Source of the DNA: Bacteroidales bacterium
GTDB lineage: Bacteria; Bacteroidota; Bacteroidia; Bacteroidales; WCHB1-69
Assembly: GCA_017649855.1 (NCBI GenBank)
Contig: JAGCGA010000024.1
Span: 1 to 64,000, forward strand
DNA length: 64,000 nt
Direction: 5' to 3'
Shown here: piece by piece, positions 8,025 through 16,701 of the stretch
Layout of the letters: every line of letters begins with the position of its first letter
How positions within the stretch are numbered: the first letter of the stretch is position 1
Program-made: the position numbers and the translations under genes
Notes under the pieces: model-generated
Database searches by the model: none
What the model was told of the DNA's origin: nothing
Seen by the model: only the letters and a program-made list of their open reading frames with translations

Positions 8025-8966
8025 ATGGCGAAATGTTTGTATTGCTATAAAGAATTAGAAGAGGGAATGGTGGATTTTCATCCTCAATGTGCGAAACGCT
8101 TCTTCGGCACGACCACCGTTCCAAAATTTCCATATCATCATTCTGAAATCAAAGACTTGGCGAAGGATGTGATTCGCAGCCAAACGGCCATCACTGGGGT
8201 ACAAGCGAAGTTATCCATGGATATTGAGAAATTGCAGCACGAGTCCCGTTTCACTATTGTAGGATTGTGGGGACGATTCATTCTAAAACCTCAAACCGAG
8301 CTCTATCCCAATTTGCCAGAATTGGAAGATTTAACGATGCATTTGGCAGAAATTGCTAAAATACAGGTTGTTCCGCACACACTTGTACGTTTTGCCGATG
8401 GACAATTGTGTTATTTGACACGCAGAATCGATCGAGCAGCAAAGGGGGAAAAGATTCCGATGGAGGACATGTGCCAACTATCCGAAAAGCTGACAGAGAA
8501 TAAATATCGTGGTTCTTACGAACAAATTGCAAAGCTCATCATGCGATATTCCGCAGCGCCCAAACTGGATCTGGCTCGATTTTGGGAAATCGTGTTATTT
8601 TCTTGGATTACAGGCAATAGCGACATGCATCTTAAAAACTTCTCACTTTATGCTCCCATTCAAGGTAAACCTCAACTTGCTCCCGCTTACGATATGCTAA
8701 GCACCTTGTTGGTAATGCCTTCCGACACAGAGGAATTGGCTTTGACTTTGAATGCCAAAAAGAAGAAAATCTCACTTCAGGACTTCCAAAAAGCAGCATT
8801 TACCATTGGTTTGGAAGAAAAAGTATTCCAAAATATTTTGCGGAAGTTTAATGCAGTCATGAATAACTGGTTCGATTTTATTGACCAATCTTTTCTTACT
8901 CAAGAAATGAAAATGGCATACATACAAATGATCGCTAATCGCATGAACCGATTGTACAATGAGTAA
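8025..8966 (+). CDS. hipT: HipT-like Ser/Thr kinase toxin (HipA core domain)
   Basis: A 313-aa kinase matching HipA without its N-terminal subdomain. It opens with a CxxC...HxxC zinc-ribbon-like knuckle (C4, C7, H19, C22). The Gly-rich segment with the autophosphorylation site reads TAITGVQAK (residues 54-62). The catalytic motif is ITGNSDMHLKNFS with Asp200 and Asn205, and the Mg-binding motif is APAYDMLS with Asp223. HipA/HipT proteins phosphorylate aminoacyl-tRNA synthetases (GltX for HipA, TrpS for E. coli HipT) and arrest translation. The target here is unknown. By eye the serine corresponding to HipA Ser150 is Ala55 and the position two residues later is Thr57, unlike the SIS motif of E. 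coli HipT. Confidence 0.88.
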   Translation: MAKCLYCYKELEEGMVDFHPQCAKRFFGTTTVPKFPYHHSEIKDLAKDVIRSQTAITGVQAKLSMDIEKLQHESRFTIVGLWGRFILKPQTELYPNLPELEDLTMHLAEIAKIQVVPHTLVRFADGQLCYLTRRIDRAAKGEKIPMEDMCQLSEKLTENKYRGSYEQIAKLIMRYSAAPKLDLARFWEIVLFSWITGNSDMHLKNFSLYAPIQGKPQLAPAYDMLSTLLVMPSDTEELALTLNAKKKKISLQDFQKAAFTIGLEEKVFQNILRKFNAVMNNWFDFIDQSFLTQEMKMAYIQMIANRMNRLYNE

Positions 8967-8997
8967 TTACACCTACGGAAGCAAACTATATTTTCAC

Positions 8998-9005
8998 TAT
9001 CTTTG
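8998..9005 (+). promoter_or_regulatory. -7 promoter element
   Basis: TATCTTTG, matching TAnnTTTG, lies 20 bp before the glycosyltransferase start at 9026. Confidence 0.6.
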
Positions 9006-9025
9006 CACTTTCAAACTATCACCCT

Positions 9026-10150
9026 ATGAAAATCATCATTCTCGGAACAGCATACCCCTATCGTGGCGGACTGGCCGCTTTCAACGAACGGCTGGCCTAC
9101 GAATTTCTGAATCAAGGACATGAGGTGGAGATTTACACCTTTACGCTGCAATATCCGAATTTTCTGTTTCCCGGCAAGACCCAATACAGTCCCGATCCCG
9201 CTCCGGAAAATTTGGCAATATATCGTAGAGTAAATTCTTGCAATCCATTTAACTGGCTGAGGGTAGGAAAGGAAATAGCCCAAAAGAAAGCCGACGTGGT
9301 GATTTTTGCCTATTGGATGTCTTTTATGGCACCTTGTATGGGTACAATAGCTCGGAAGATACGTCGCAACGGTCATACCAAAGTGTTGGCTTTAGTGCAC
9401 AACATGATCCCACACGAGCCCAACATCCTCGACAAGTTCCTTCCACCCTATTTTGTAAAATCCATGGACGGTTTCATGGCCCTCTCCGAATCGGTGGTCA
9501 AAGATATCGAGAAGTTTGACAAGCGCCATTGTCCCAAACGTTTCTCTCCACATCCCATCTATGACCATTACGGAGATCGGCTGACCCGCGAGCAAGCCCT
9601 TTCTCTGCTGAATCTGGATCCCGACTTTCGTTATGTGCTTTTTTTCGGTTTTATACGAGACTACAAAGGGTTAGATCTTCTAATCGATGCTTTTGCGGAT
9701 GACCAAATCCGCCAGTCCAATGTCAAGTTGCTGGTAGCCGGCGAGTTCTATGGTGATCCAGCGCCCTATCTACAGCAAATCAAAAATCTGCGGTTAGAAG
9801 ATAACGTTCTGCTCTATAACGACTACATTCCAGACCATGAAGTCAACCGGTACTTCAGCGCCGCCGACATTGTGGCACAGCCCTACAAAACCGCCACACA
9901 GAGCGGCGTCACTCAAATTGCCTTCCACTTTGAAAAGCCTATGCTGGTGACCAATGTGGGCGGTTTGCCAGAGATTGTCCCCGATGGGAAGATTGGCTAT
10001 GTGGTCGAGCCCGATGCCATACACATTGCCGACGCCCTGTCACGTTTCTTCCGTGAACAGAAACAGGAGGAATTTGAACACAACATAATAGAAGAGAAGA
10101 AGAAGTACGCCTGGTCAACTTTTACCAGCGTCTTGTCTGAGCTGATTTAG
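9026..10150 (+). CDS. Glycosyltransferase family 4/1
   Basis: A 374-aa GT-B glycosyltransferase. The N-terminal acceptor domain begins MKIIILGTAYPYRGGLAAF with the glycine loop at residues 13-15. The donor domain carries FFGFIRDYKGLDLLIDAF near 205-222, an AADIVAQPYKTATQSGV segment near 280, and the VGGLPEIVPDGKIGYVV motif near 310, which supplies donor-phosphate contacts. A cytoplasmic role in surface glycan assembly is likely given the neighbouring CDP-glycerol transferase and YfhO genes, from which it is separated by the hip cassette. Its stop codon overlaps the convergent aldo/keto reductase stop (10147-10150). Confidence 0.85.
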   Translation: MKIIILGTAYPYRGGLAAFNERLAYEFLNQGHEVEIYTFTLQYPNFLFPGKTQYSPDPAPENLAIYRRVNSCNPFNWLRVGKEIAQKKADVVIFAYWMSFMAPCMGTIARKIRRNGHTKVLALVHNMIPHEPNILDKFLPPYFVKSMDGFMALSESVVKDIEKFDKRHCPKRFSPHPIYDHYGDRLTREQALSLLNLDPDFRYVLFFGFIRDYKGLDLLIDAFADDQIRQSNVKLLVAGEFYGDPAPYLQQIKNLRLEDNVLLYNDYIPDHEVNRYFSAADIVAQPYKTATQSGVTQIAFHFEKPMLVTNVGGLPEIVPDGKIGYVVEPDAIHIADALSRFFREQKQEEFEHNIIEEKKKYAWSTFTSVLSELI

Positions 10151-11421
10151 TACCCAAACACCTTCTCCGCCTCTTTCATCTTCTCGCGGACCGGCACGTC
10201 GAAGGGGCAGCGCTCCTCGCAGGCGCCACACCCGACGCACTCGCCCGCGTGGTGCTCTAACTGCTTGTACTCGGCGGCCAGCTCGTCCGTGACCTTGCCC
10301 GCCTGCTGCGCATCCACCAACAGCTTGTTGACCTTGGCGATGTCAATGCCCACGGGACACGGGGCACAGTGCTTGCAGTAGGTGCACTCGCCCTTCCCCG
10401 CTTTCTCACACACCTGCGCAGTCGGGGCATTCAAGACGGCATTGTAGTCTTTCTCCGCATCCGTAGCTTTCAGATAGTGCAGATAGTCATCCAACTCGTT
10501 CGCGTTCTTGGCACTGCAGAGTCCAACTGCCACACATGGCTTCGACAAAGCATAAGCCATGCACTGGTCTCTCGTGAGGGCCTTCTTGAGCGGCGACTTC
10601 TCCGCATCTAACAGGCGGTCTCCACCACCATACACCTTCATAACCGTGATGGCAATCTGATGCTGGTAGCAGTAGTCATACAACTCCACACGCACGGGGT
10701 CTATACCCGGCAACATGTTGTTAAAGGTCTCCGGATCCCATGGACTGGCCTCAGGCTGGGTGCGGTCAAAGGCCGGGTTGAGGCTGAACATGATGACCTC
10801 CACCAAGCCACTCTTGGCAATCTCCAATGCCACCTTGGCATTATGACTGCTCACACCAATATGCTTGATCTTCCCCTGTTTCTTCAGATCTTGCACATAT
10901 TTCAGATAATCACTGCCTTGGATGGCCTGCCAGTCTTCCATCTTATCCACAATGTGGATCATGCCGATATCGATATAGTCGGTATGCAGGCGAGTAAGCA
11001 GATCCTCGAATCCCTTTTTGCACTTCTCCACGTCACGGGTGCGCTCGTAGCTATCGCCGTTCCACCAGCAGCCCACATGGCCTTGGATGATCATCTCCTC
11101 ACGACGGTCGCCGAGACCATAGCCGATGTTGCTACGCACCTTGGGGTTCGCATCGTAGATGTCCATGTAATTCATGCCACGGTCCAACGCGGCATACACC
11201 AGCTCTCGGGAGGTGGCGGAGTCAAGGTCATCGAAGCCACCACAGCCAAGGCCGACGACACCCACACGAAGGCCCGTGCTGCCTAACGTGCGGTACTCCA
11301 TGTCAGGATTCTCCACAAATTTGGATTTAGCTTTTTTGTCGTTGCAAGAGGTCAGCAACAGTACCGCGCACAGGAGAGCGAAGCACGGCAACAGGATAGG
11401 GTTGATTTTTCTCATGTTCAT
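10147..11421 (-). CDS. Lipoprotein aldo/keto reductase with C-terminal 4Fe-4S ferredoxin domain
   Basis: The start is placed at 11421 (MNMRKINPIL) because this gives a lipoprotein signal peptide ending in LLLTSC; the longer frame would run into the upstream fic gene. Residues ~40-330 form an aldo/keto reductase TIM barrel (RTLGSTGLRVGVVGLGCGGF; DYIDIGMIH; KIKHIGVSSH; FSLNPAFD). The last ~90 residues hold two ferredoxin-like clusters, CTYCKHCAPCPVGID and CVGCGACEERCPFDV. By eye, the position of the usual catalytic lysine (TK-G) reads GHVG, so hydride chemistry may differ from classical members. The architecture suggests a membrane-anchored oxidoreductase handing electrons to iron-sulfur partners; the substrate is unknown. 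Confidence 0.85.
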   Translation of the reverse strand: MNMRKINPILLPCFALLCAVLLLTSCNDKKAKSKFVENPDMEYRTLGSTGLRVGVVGLGCGGFDDLDSATSRELVYAALDRGMNYMDIYDANPKVRSNIGYGLGDRREEMIIQGHVGCWWNGDSYERTRDVEKCKKGFEDLLTRLHTDYIDIGMIHIVDKMEDWQAIQGSDYLKYVQDLKKQGKIKHIGVSSHNAKVALEIAKSGLVEVIMFSLNPAFDRTQPEASPWDPETFNNMLPGIDPVRVELYDYCYQHQIAITVMKVYGGGDRLLDAEKSPLKKALTRDQCMAYALSKPCVAVGLCSAKNANELDDYLHYLKATDAEKDYNAVLNAPTAQVCEKAGKGECTYCKHCAPCPVGIDIAKVNKLLVDAQQAGKVTDELAAEYKQLEHHAGECVGCGACEERCPFDVPVREKMKEAEKVFGY

Positions 11422-11468
11422 TGTTCTTATAATTTTGATAATCAGTAAAAAATTTCGTATTATACGGT

Positions 11469-12539
11469 TCAAACCGACGGGGTAATGAACACCCGCCAAG
11501 AGCCATCTGCATCTTTCTCGATAAAGTTTCTTTCTTGCATTTTTTGCAGCATTTTTTGAATAGCAGAGCGATTAATACCCACTTCTTCCTGCAGATTGGC
11601 AAATGTTGCTTTAGGTTCAAGTTGCAGTTCGCGGAGAATTTTAGCATAACTTGATGTCCTGAACACTACACGATCCCCATCATACCACCAGATATTTTCA
11701 TCCTTCTCCGTGACAAACAACACATCATTTTCTAGCTCTTGGCAAGTCAAATTCTCCATGTGTTTATGAAAAGGCCGTATGTCTTTTAGGGATGCGTGTG
11801 CCCCTTTATACGGAACTGAACCTACAATCAGATCTGCTTGATGTAAGGCTTCCAAATACTCTTTCTTCAATCTGCTTCGTACAACAACCATAGGATAGTC
11901 GTGACGGGAAAGAATATAGTTAAACAACAATCGTGCTATACGTCCATTACCATCCTCAAAGGGGTGAATGCGGATATAGCGGTAATGGAACAGGATGGCC
12001 AACTCCACTGGCGAGAGTTTTCCCTCAGACTCAGCTTGATTGTACCAATCCACAAGGTCGGTCATCAGCGAAGGCGTCTCTTCGGGCGAAGCGTATTCGA
12101 AAAGATCACCATAGCGAGTGATCACACTGTTAGGACGAGTCTTGTATTGCCCCGCATGAATGGTATAACTGGTTTGCATCCCGCCAGGCAAATTGCGGTA
12201 AACCGTATAATCTTCACGAAGTAAAGTCTTATGAAGAGTTCTTATAAAGGACTGTGTTAAAGGATGTTTATTATTCATTGCTTCATCAATCATCATCTTC
12301 AGTCCAACATTACTAGCCTTCATCTCCTCATAGTCGTGAAAGTCAGCTGCACCTGACACTTTGCCGAACATGAGTAACAATTCTGTCTGGCCGTATGTCA
12401 AAGTATTGCCTTCTATATGGTTGGAATTATAGTTAAAATCAACTGTGAACCGACGGCTCAACCTTCTTTGGTCATTTTCTGACAATGGCTGAATTGCTCG
12501 CCAATTCTCTAATGCTGTTTGCAATCTTTTGTTTTTCAT
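11469..12539 (-). CDS. Fic-family AMP-transferase with C-terminal winged helix
   Basis: A 356-aa Fic protein. The N-terminal helix carries the class II inhibitory motif S/T-x3-E-G/N as SNHIEG (residues 39-44), whose glutamate normally blocks ATP orientation. The catalytic motif HPFEDGNGR lies at 192-200 and is complete. The C-terminal ~60 residues (YAKILRELQLEPKATFANL onward) look like a winged helix-turn-helix. Such proteins transfer AMP to a target hydroxyl side chain. The gene is AT-richer than its neighbours, and a strong palindrome just upstream of its start may be a self-bound operator. It lies 47 bp upstream of the aldo/keto reductase on the same strand, so the two may share a transcript. 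Confidence 0.92.
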   Translation of the reverse strand: MKNKRLQTALENWRAIQPLSENDQRRLSRRFTVDFNYNSNHIEGNTLTYGQTELLLMFGKVSGAADFHDYEEMKASNVGLKMMIDEAMNNKHPLTQSFIRTLHKTLLREDYTVYRNLPGGMQTSYTIHAGQYKTRPNSVITRYGDLFEYASPEETPSLMTDLVDWYNQAESEGKLSPVELAILFHYRYIRIHPFEDGNGRIARLLFNYILSRHDYPMVVVRSRLKKEYLEALHQADLIVGSVPYKGAHASLKDIRPFHKHMENLTCQELENDVLFVTEKDENIWWYDGDRVVFRTSSYAKILRELQLEPKATFANLQEEVGINRSAIQKMLQKMQERNFIEKDADGSWRVFITPSV

Positions 12540-12548
12540 AAGAATAAT

Positions 12549-12580
12549 TTACCACTAAAATCAGTGGTAAACTTACCACC
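12549..12580 (-). promoter_or_regulatory. Palindromic operator plus extra half-site before fic
   Basis: TTACCACT (12549-12556) and AGTGGTAA (12563-12570) form a perfect 8-bp inverted repeat with a 6-bp spacer. A further half-site TTACCACC follows at 12573-12580. The array starts 9 bp upstream of the fic start codon and lies just downstream of the -7 box at 12591-12598, the expected place for a repressor site. Confidence 0.65.
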
Positions 12581-12590
12581 AATTCGACCG

Positions 12591-12598
12591 CAAAAATA
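12591..12598 (-). promoter_or_regulatory. -7 element of the fic gene
   Basis: The minus strand reads TATTTTTG. The predicted transcription start would fall next to the TTACCACC half-site. Confidence 0.55.
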
Positions 12599-12827
12599 AC
12601 ATTTTTATTTGAATGGAGAGGGTCTTTTTGTGAAAAATCGTGCTGAGCCTTGTAGCAAGTAACTCCCGCAGTGTGATGAGGACAGGTGGCGCCGTCATTC
12701 TCGCCATCCTGCAGTACCATCCTCCGCCGAAACCATAATAAACCTCTTATCTTCAACAGGTTAATGGATACTAGAATTGTTGATAAAAAATCCTGTCTCC
12801 ATACCGCCATTTTTCAGCTGAAAAATA
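12599..12827. other. Intergenic stretch between fic and dnaE
   Basis: Divergent spacer. Apart from the fic operator and promoter and the dnaE -7 box, no open frame, repeat or hairpin stands out. Base composition changes from AT-rich (fic side) to GC-richer about midway. Confidence 0.5.
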
Positions 12828-12835
12828 TAACTTTG
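12828..12835 (+). promoter_or_regulatory. -7 element of dnaE
   Basis: TAACTTTG matches TAnnTTTG and lies 44 bp before the dnaE start. Confidence 0.5.
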
Positions 12836-12879
12836 TAGCGGGTAAAAAACATCCTCTAAACAAATATAACTATCTTATT

Positions 12880-15800
12880 ATGAGCAGTTTCACACACCTC
12901 CATGTGCATACGCAGTACTCCATTTTGGATGGCATGTCATCGATTCCGGGGCTGGTGGAAAAATGCCGGGCCACGGGCATGCAGGCTATTGCCGTCACGG
13001 ACCATGGCGTCATGTATGGCATCAAGGAGTTTTATGACTATGTCAAGAAGACTAACGGCAAGGTCAAGGACAAGATCAAGGAATTGGAGGAGCAGCTAGG
13101 CACATTGGAAGATGAGGCTGCAAAAGCTGAATGTCAGCAGCAGTTGGAGGCTGAGAAGAAGAAGATCATCAAGCCCATTTTCGGTTGTGAGGCGTATGTG
13201 GCCAAGAAGACTCCCTCCAACCCCACGGGCAGCCGGCTGGTGCACGAGCACAAGGAGAACGGCTATGGCGAGCATCTGATCCTGTTGGCCAAGAATGAGA
13301 CCGGTTATCACAACCTCTGCAAGCTGATCTCTACCGCCTGGATTGACGGCAAGTATTACAAGCCCCGCATTGACCACGAGTTGTTGGAGCAGTATCGCGA
13401 GGGGCTCATCGTCTCCTCTGCTTGTCTGGCGGGTGAGATACCGCAGCTTCTGCTGTCGGGGCATTACGACAAGGCCAAGGAGGCGGCCTTATGGTTCAAG
13501 AACCTATTTGGGGAGGACTACTATCTGGAGATTCAGCGTCACAAGACGGATGTGCCGGGTGGGGACCGTACCACCTACGAGCAGCAGCAGATCGTGAACG
13601 AGCAGTTGCTCCGGCTGGCTGCCGACACAGGCATCAAGCTGATTGCGACCAACGACGTCCACTTCGTCAACGCGGAGGATGCGGAGGCGCACGACCGGCT
13701 GATCTGCATCAACACTGCCGCCCGCATCGATGATGCCGACCGCTTGCACTACACAAAACAGGAGTGGCTGAAGACACCGGAGGAGATGGCTGCCATCTTC
13801 TCCGACATACCAGAGGCATTGGACAACACGCAGGAGATCGTGGACAAGGTGAGCACTTTCGCCTTGCAGCACGCTCCCATCATGCCCAAGTTTGACATCC
13901 CGCAGGAGTTCGGGACCGTGGAGAGTTACCGGGAGCGTTTCACCGAAGAGGACCTCAAGGCAGAGTTTGAGTCGGGGGAAGGCGGCGAGGGACGTATCCA
14001 GAAGCTGGGGGGAGTTGACCAGGTATACCGGATCAAGCTGGAGGCCGACTATCTTCGCAAGCTCACCTATGATGGAGCCGTGGAGCGGTACGGGGACCCC
14101 GTCCCGAAAGATGTGCAGGAGCGTATCGACTTTGAGTTGGGCGTCATGCGGAACATGGGATTCCCGGGATACTTCCTCATCGTGCAGGACTTCATAGCCG
14201 CTGCCCGCAAGATGGGCATCTCGGTAGGTCCCGGGCGAGGCTCCGCCGCCGGCTCGGTGGCAGCCTACTGTCTGCGCATCACCGACATCGACCCCTTGAA
14301 GTACGACCTCCTGTTTGAGCGTTTCCTCAACCCAGACCGTATCTCCCTCCCCGATATCGACGTGGACTTTGACGATGAAGGACGCTATAAGATCCTGGAG
14401 TGGATCACCCAGAAGTATGGCAAAGAGAAGGTGGCCCATATCATCACCTATGGCACCATGGCTGCCAAGTCGAGCATCAAAGACGTGGCCCGTGTGCACA
14501 ACCTGCCGATTGCCGACTCCGACAAGCTCACCAAGATGATTCCCGACCGTCTGCCCGACGACCCCAAGACCCACAAACCCGCCAAGGTCAACATTTCCAA
14601 TTGTCTTCGCTTTGTGCCGGAATTCAAGGACGCCTACGACAAAGACCCTAAAATCAAGGAGATCATCGACTATGCCGCACAGCTGGAGGGGACGGTACGC
14701 CAGGTGGGCATCCATGCCTGCGGTGTCATCATCGGCGCCGACGACCTGACCAAGTTCGCACCCCTCTCCACCGTGGAGGACAAGAAAACCAAAGAGGACA
14801 TCATCGTGACCGAGTACGAAGGGGCGGTGGTGGAAGACGTGGGCCTCATCAAGATGGACTTCCTAGGGCTCTCCACCCTATCCATCATCCGCGAGGCACT
14901 CTCCAACATCAAGAAGTCGCACGGCATAGACCTGGACATCGACAAGATTCCGTTGGATGACCAAGAGACCTATCAGCTCTTTTGCGAGGGCGACACCATC
15001 GGCACCTTCCAGTTTGAATCCCCGGGCATGCAGAAATACCTGCGTGAACTGCAGCCCTCCACCTTTGAGGACCTCATCGCCATGAACGCCCTTTATCGAC
15101 CCGGGCCCATGGACTACATCCCGCAGTTCATCGACCGCAAGCACGGGCGCGAGAAGATTGAGTATGACATCCCCGTCATGGAAAAATACCTGAAGGACAC
15201 CTACGGCATCACCGTCTATCAGGAGCAGGTCATGCTCTTGTCGAGACTGCTGGCCGACTTCACCCGCGGTGAGTCTGACACCCTGCGAAAAGCCATGGGC
15301 AAGAAGCAGAAAGACAAGCTGGATGCCCTGAAGCCGAAGTTCATCAATGGCGGTATCGCCAATGGCCACGACCCTAAGATCTTGGAGAAGATCTGGGCCG
15401 ACTGGGAGAAGTTCGCCTCCTATGCCTTCAACAAGTCGCACGCCACCTGCTACTCCTGGGTAGCCTATCAGACCGCCTACCTGAAGGCGCACTACCGTGC
15501 CGAGTTGATGGCCGCCAACCTCACCAACAACGTCAACGACATCAAAAAGATCACACAGTTTGTGGAAGACTGTCACAAGAAGGGCATTGTGGTCAAGGGG
15601 CCCGACATCAACGAGTCTGACCAGACCTTCACGGTCAACAAGGACGGCAACATCCGCTTTGGCTTGTCGGCGCTGAAGGGTGTCGGGGCCAGCGCTGCCG
15701 ACAGCATCGTGGAAGAGCGCCGTGCTAATGGTCCTTACAAGAGCTTCATCGACTTCATGACCCGGGTTAACCTGCGCAACTGCAACAAACGGTGCATCGA

Positions 15801-16695
15801 AGTGCTGGCCATGAGCGGCGCCTTCGAGACCATCGGATCTGAACACCGGGCGCAATATTTCGCCACCGACAAAGACGGGCGCACCGTCATCGACAAATGC
15901 ATCTCCTACGCCAACAAGAGCGACAGCGCCGTCAAGAACCAAGCCTCCCTCTTCGACGATATGGAAGAAGAAGCCAACGAATCTCTGGCCATCGACTTCC
16001 CGGAATGCCATCCTTGGAACGGTCTGGAGCAAGCCAAACGGGAGTATGAGGTCGCCGGTTTCTACATCTCCGGCCACCCCTTGGAGGAGTTCAAATACAT
16101 CATAGAATTCTTCACCAACACCAACCTGTCGAAGATGAACGACGACAACCATCTTATCCAGATGGGAGCCGCCGGCAAAGGGATACAGTTCGCCGGCATG
16201 ATCAGCAAGGCAGTCATTGCCATGGACAAATCCCAACGCAACTTCGGCATCTACACCCTGGAAGACCAGCAGGGCACATGGACCTGGCGTCTGTTCAAAG
16301 AGGACTTCGACAAGTTCAAATGGGCCCTGGAAGAGGGCAAGCGCGTCTTCGTCAACGCCACCGTCAACGTACGGCAATACACTGACAAAGAGGGCAATCA
16401 GCGCAAGTTCATCGACATCAAGCCAGTGATGATCTGCAGTCTGGACGATGCCTACGACAAACTCTGCAAAGTGGTGCGGGTAGCCTTGCGCATCCAAGAT
16501 ATCTCCAAGAGCGTGGCCCAAGAGATTTTGGAGCAGCTGAAGCAGCACAAAGGCAAGACGGAGTTCAACCTACGCATTGTGGAAGCGAACAACGTCTTCT
16601 TCAGCGACTTCTTCAACTTCTCCATCACCGTCGACCCAGCATCGTTGCTGAAAGACTTCCATCTATCAGTCCCTTACAAAATTGAATTAGGATAA
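12880..16695 (+). CDS. dnaE: DNA polymerase III alpha subunit
   Basis: A 1271-aa C-family replicative polymerase. The N-terminal PHP domain begins at FTHLHVHTQYSILDG with its metal-binding histidines present, and contains a lysine/glutamate-rich helical insertion at about residues 57-95. The polymerase core shows GPGRGSAAGS (near 450) and the catalytic aspartates in LPDIDVDFDD (near 490). IHACGVIIGADD (near 610), LYRPGPMDYIPQ (near 740) and FNKSHATCYSWVAYQTAYLKAH (near 850) follow. A helix-hairpin-helix region and an OB-fold domain occupy roughly 950-1190. It synthesises both strands at the fork with the beta clamp. The next gene starts 6 bp after the stop. Confidence 0.97.
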   Translation: MSSFTHLHVHTQYSILDGMSSIPGLVEKCRATGMQAIAVTDHGVMYGIKEFYDYVKKTNGKVKDKIKELEEQLGTLEDEAAKAECQQQLEAEKKKIIKPIFGCEAYVAKKTPSNPTGSRLVHEHKENGYGEHLILLAKNETGYHNLCKLISTAWIDGKYYKPRIDHELLEQYREGLIVSSACLAGEIPQLLLSGHYDKAKEAALWFKNLFGEDYYLEIQRHKTDVPGGDRTTYEQQQIVNEQLLRLAADTGIKLIATNDVHFVNAEDAEAHDRLICINTAARIDDADRLHYTKQEWLKTPEEMAAIFSDIPEALDNTQEIVDKVSTFALQHAPIMPKFDIPQEFGTVESYRERFTEEDLKAEFESGEGGEGRIQKLGGVDQVYRIKLEADYLRKLTYDGAVERYGDPVPKDVQERIDFELGVMRNMGFPGYFLIVQDFIAAARKMGISVGPGRGSAAGSVAAYCLRITDIDPLKYDLLFERFLNPDRISLPDIDVDFDDEGRYKILEWITQKYGKEKVAHIITYGTMAAKSSIKDVARVHNLPIADSDKLTKMIPDRLPDDPKTHKPAKVNISNCLRFVPEFKDAYDKDPKIKEIIDYAAQLEGTVRQVGIHACGVIIGADDLTKFAPLSTVEDKKTKEDIIVTEYEGAVVEDVGLIKMDFLGLSTLSIIREALSNIKKSHGIDLDIDKIPLDDQETYQLFCEGDTIGTFQFESPGMQKYLRELQPSTFEDLIAMNALYRPGPMDYIPQFIDRKHGREKIEYDIPVMEKYLKDTYGITVYQEQVMLLSRLLADFTRGESDTLRKAMGKKQKDKLDALKPKFINGGIANGHDPKILEKIWADWEKFASYAFNKSHATCYSWVAYQTAYLKAHYRAELMAANLTNNVNDIKKITQFVEDCHKKGIVVKGPDINESDQTFTVNKDGNIRFGLSALKGVGASAADSIVEERRANGPYKSFIDFMTRVNLRNCNKRCIEVLAMSGAFETIGSEHRAQYFATDKDGRTVIDKCISYANKSDSAVKNQASLFDDMEEEANESLAIDFPECHPWNGLEQAKREYEVAGFYISGHPLEEFKYIIEFFTNTNLSKMNDDNHLIQMGAAGKGIQFAGMISKAVIAMDKSQRNFGIYTLEDQQGTWTWRLFKEDFDKFKWALEEGKRVFVNATVNVRQYTDKEGNQRKFIDIKPVMICSLDDAYDKLCKVVRVALRIQDISKSVAQEILEQLKQHKGKTEFNLRIVEANNVFFSDFFNFSITVDPASLLKDFHLSVPYKIELG

Positions 16696-16701
16696 CGAAT
16701 T

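Noticed and set aside
7692..8966. A frameshifted hipA pseudogene
   Set aside because: Both parts end and begin with normal stop and start codons at the HipS/HipT boundary known from the tripartite system, and the kinase has its own N-terminal zinc-knuckle that would not occur inside hipA.
11421..11499. The longer N-terminus of the aldo/keto reductase
   Set aside because: It overlaps the fic gene and would place the lipoprotein signal 26 residues inside the protein.
14878..16548. A 556-codon open frame on the minus strand
   Set aside because: It is antisense to the core of dnaE; composition is typical of a shadow frame.
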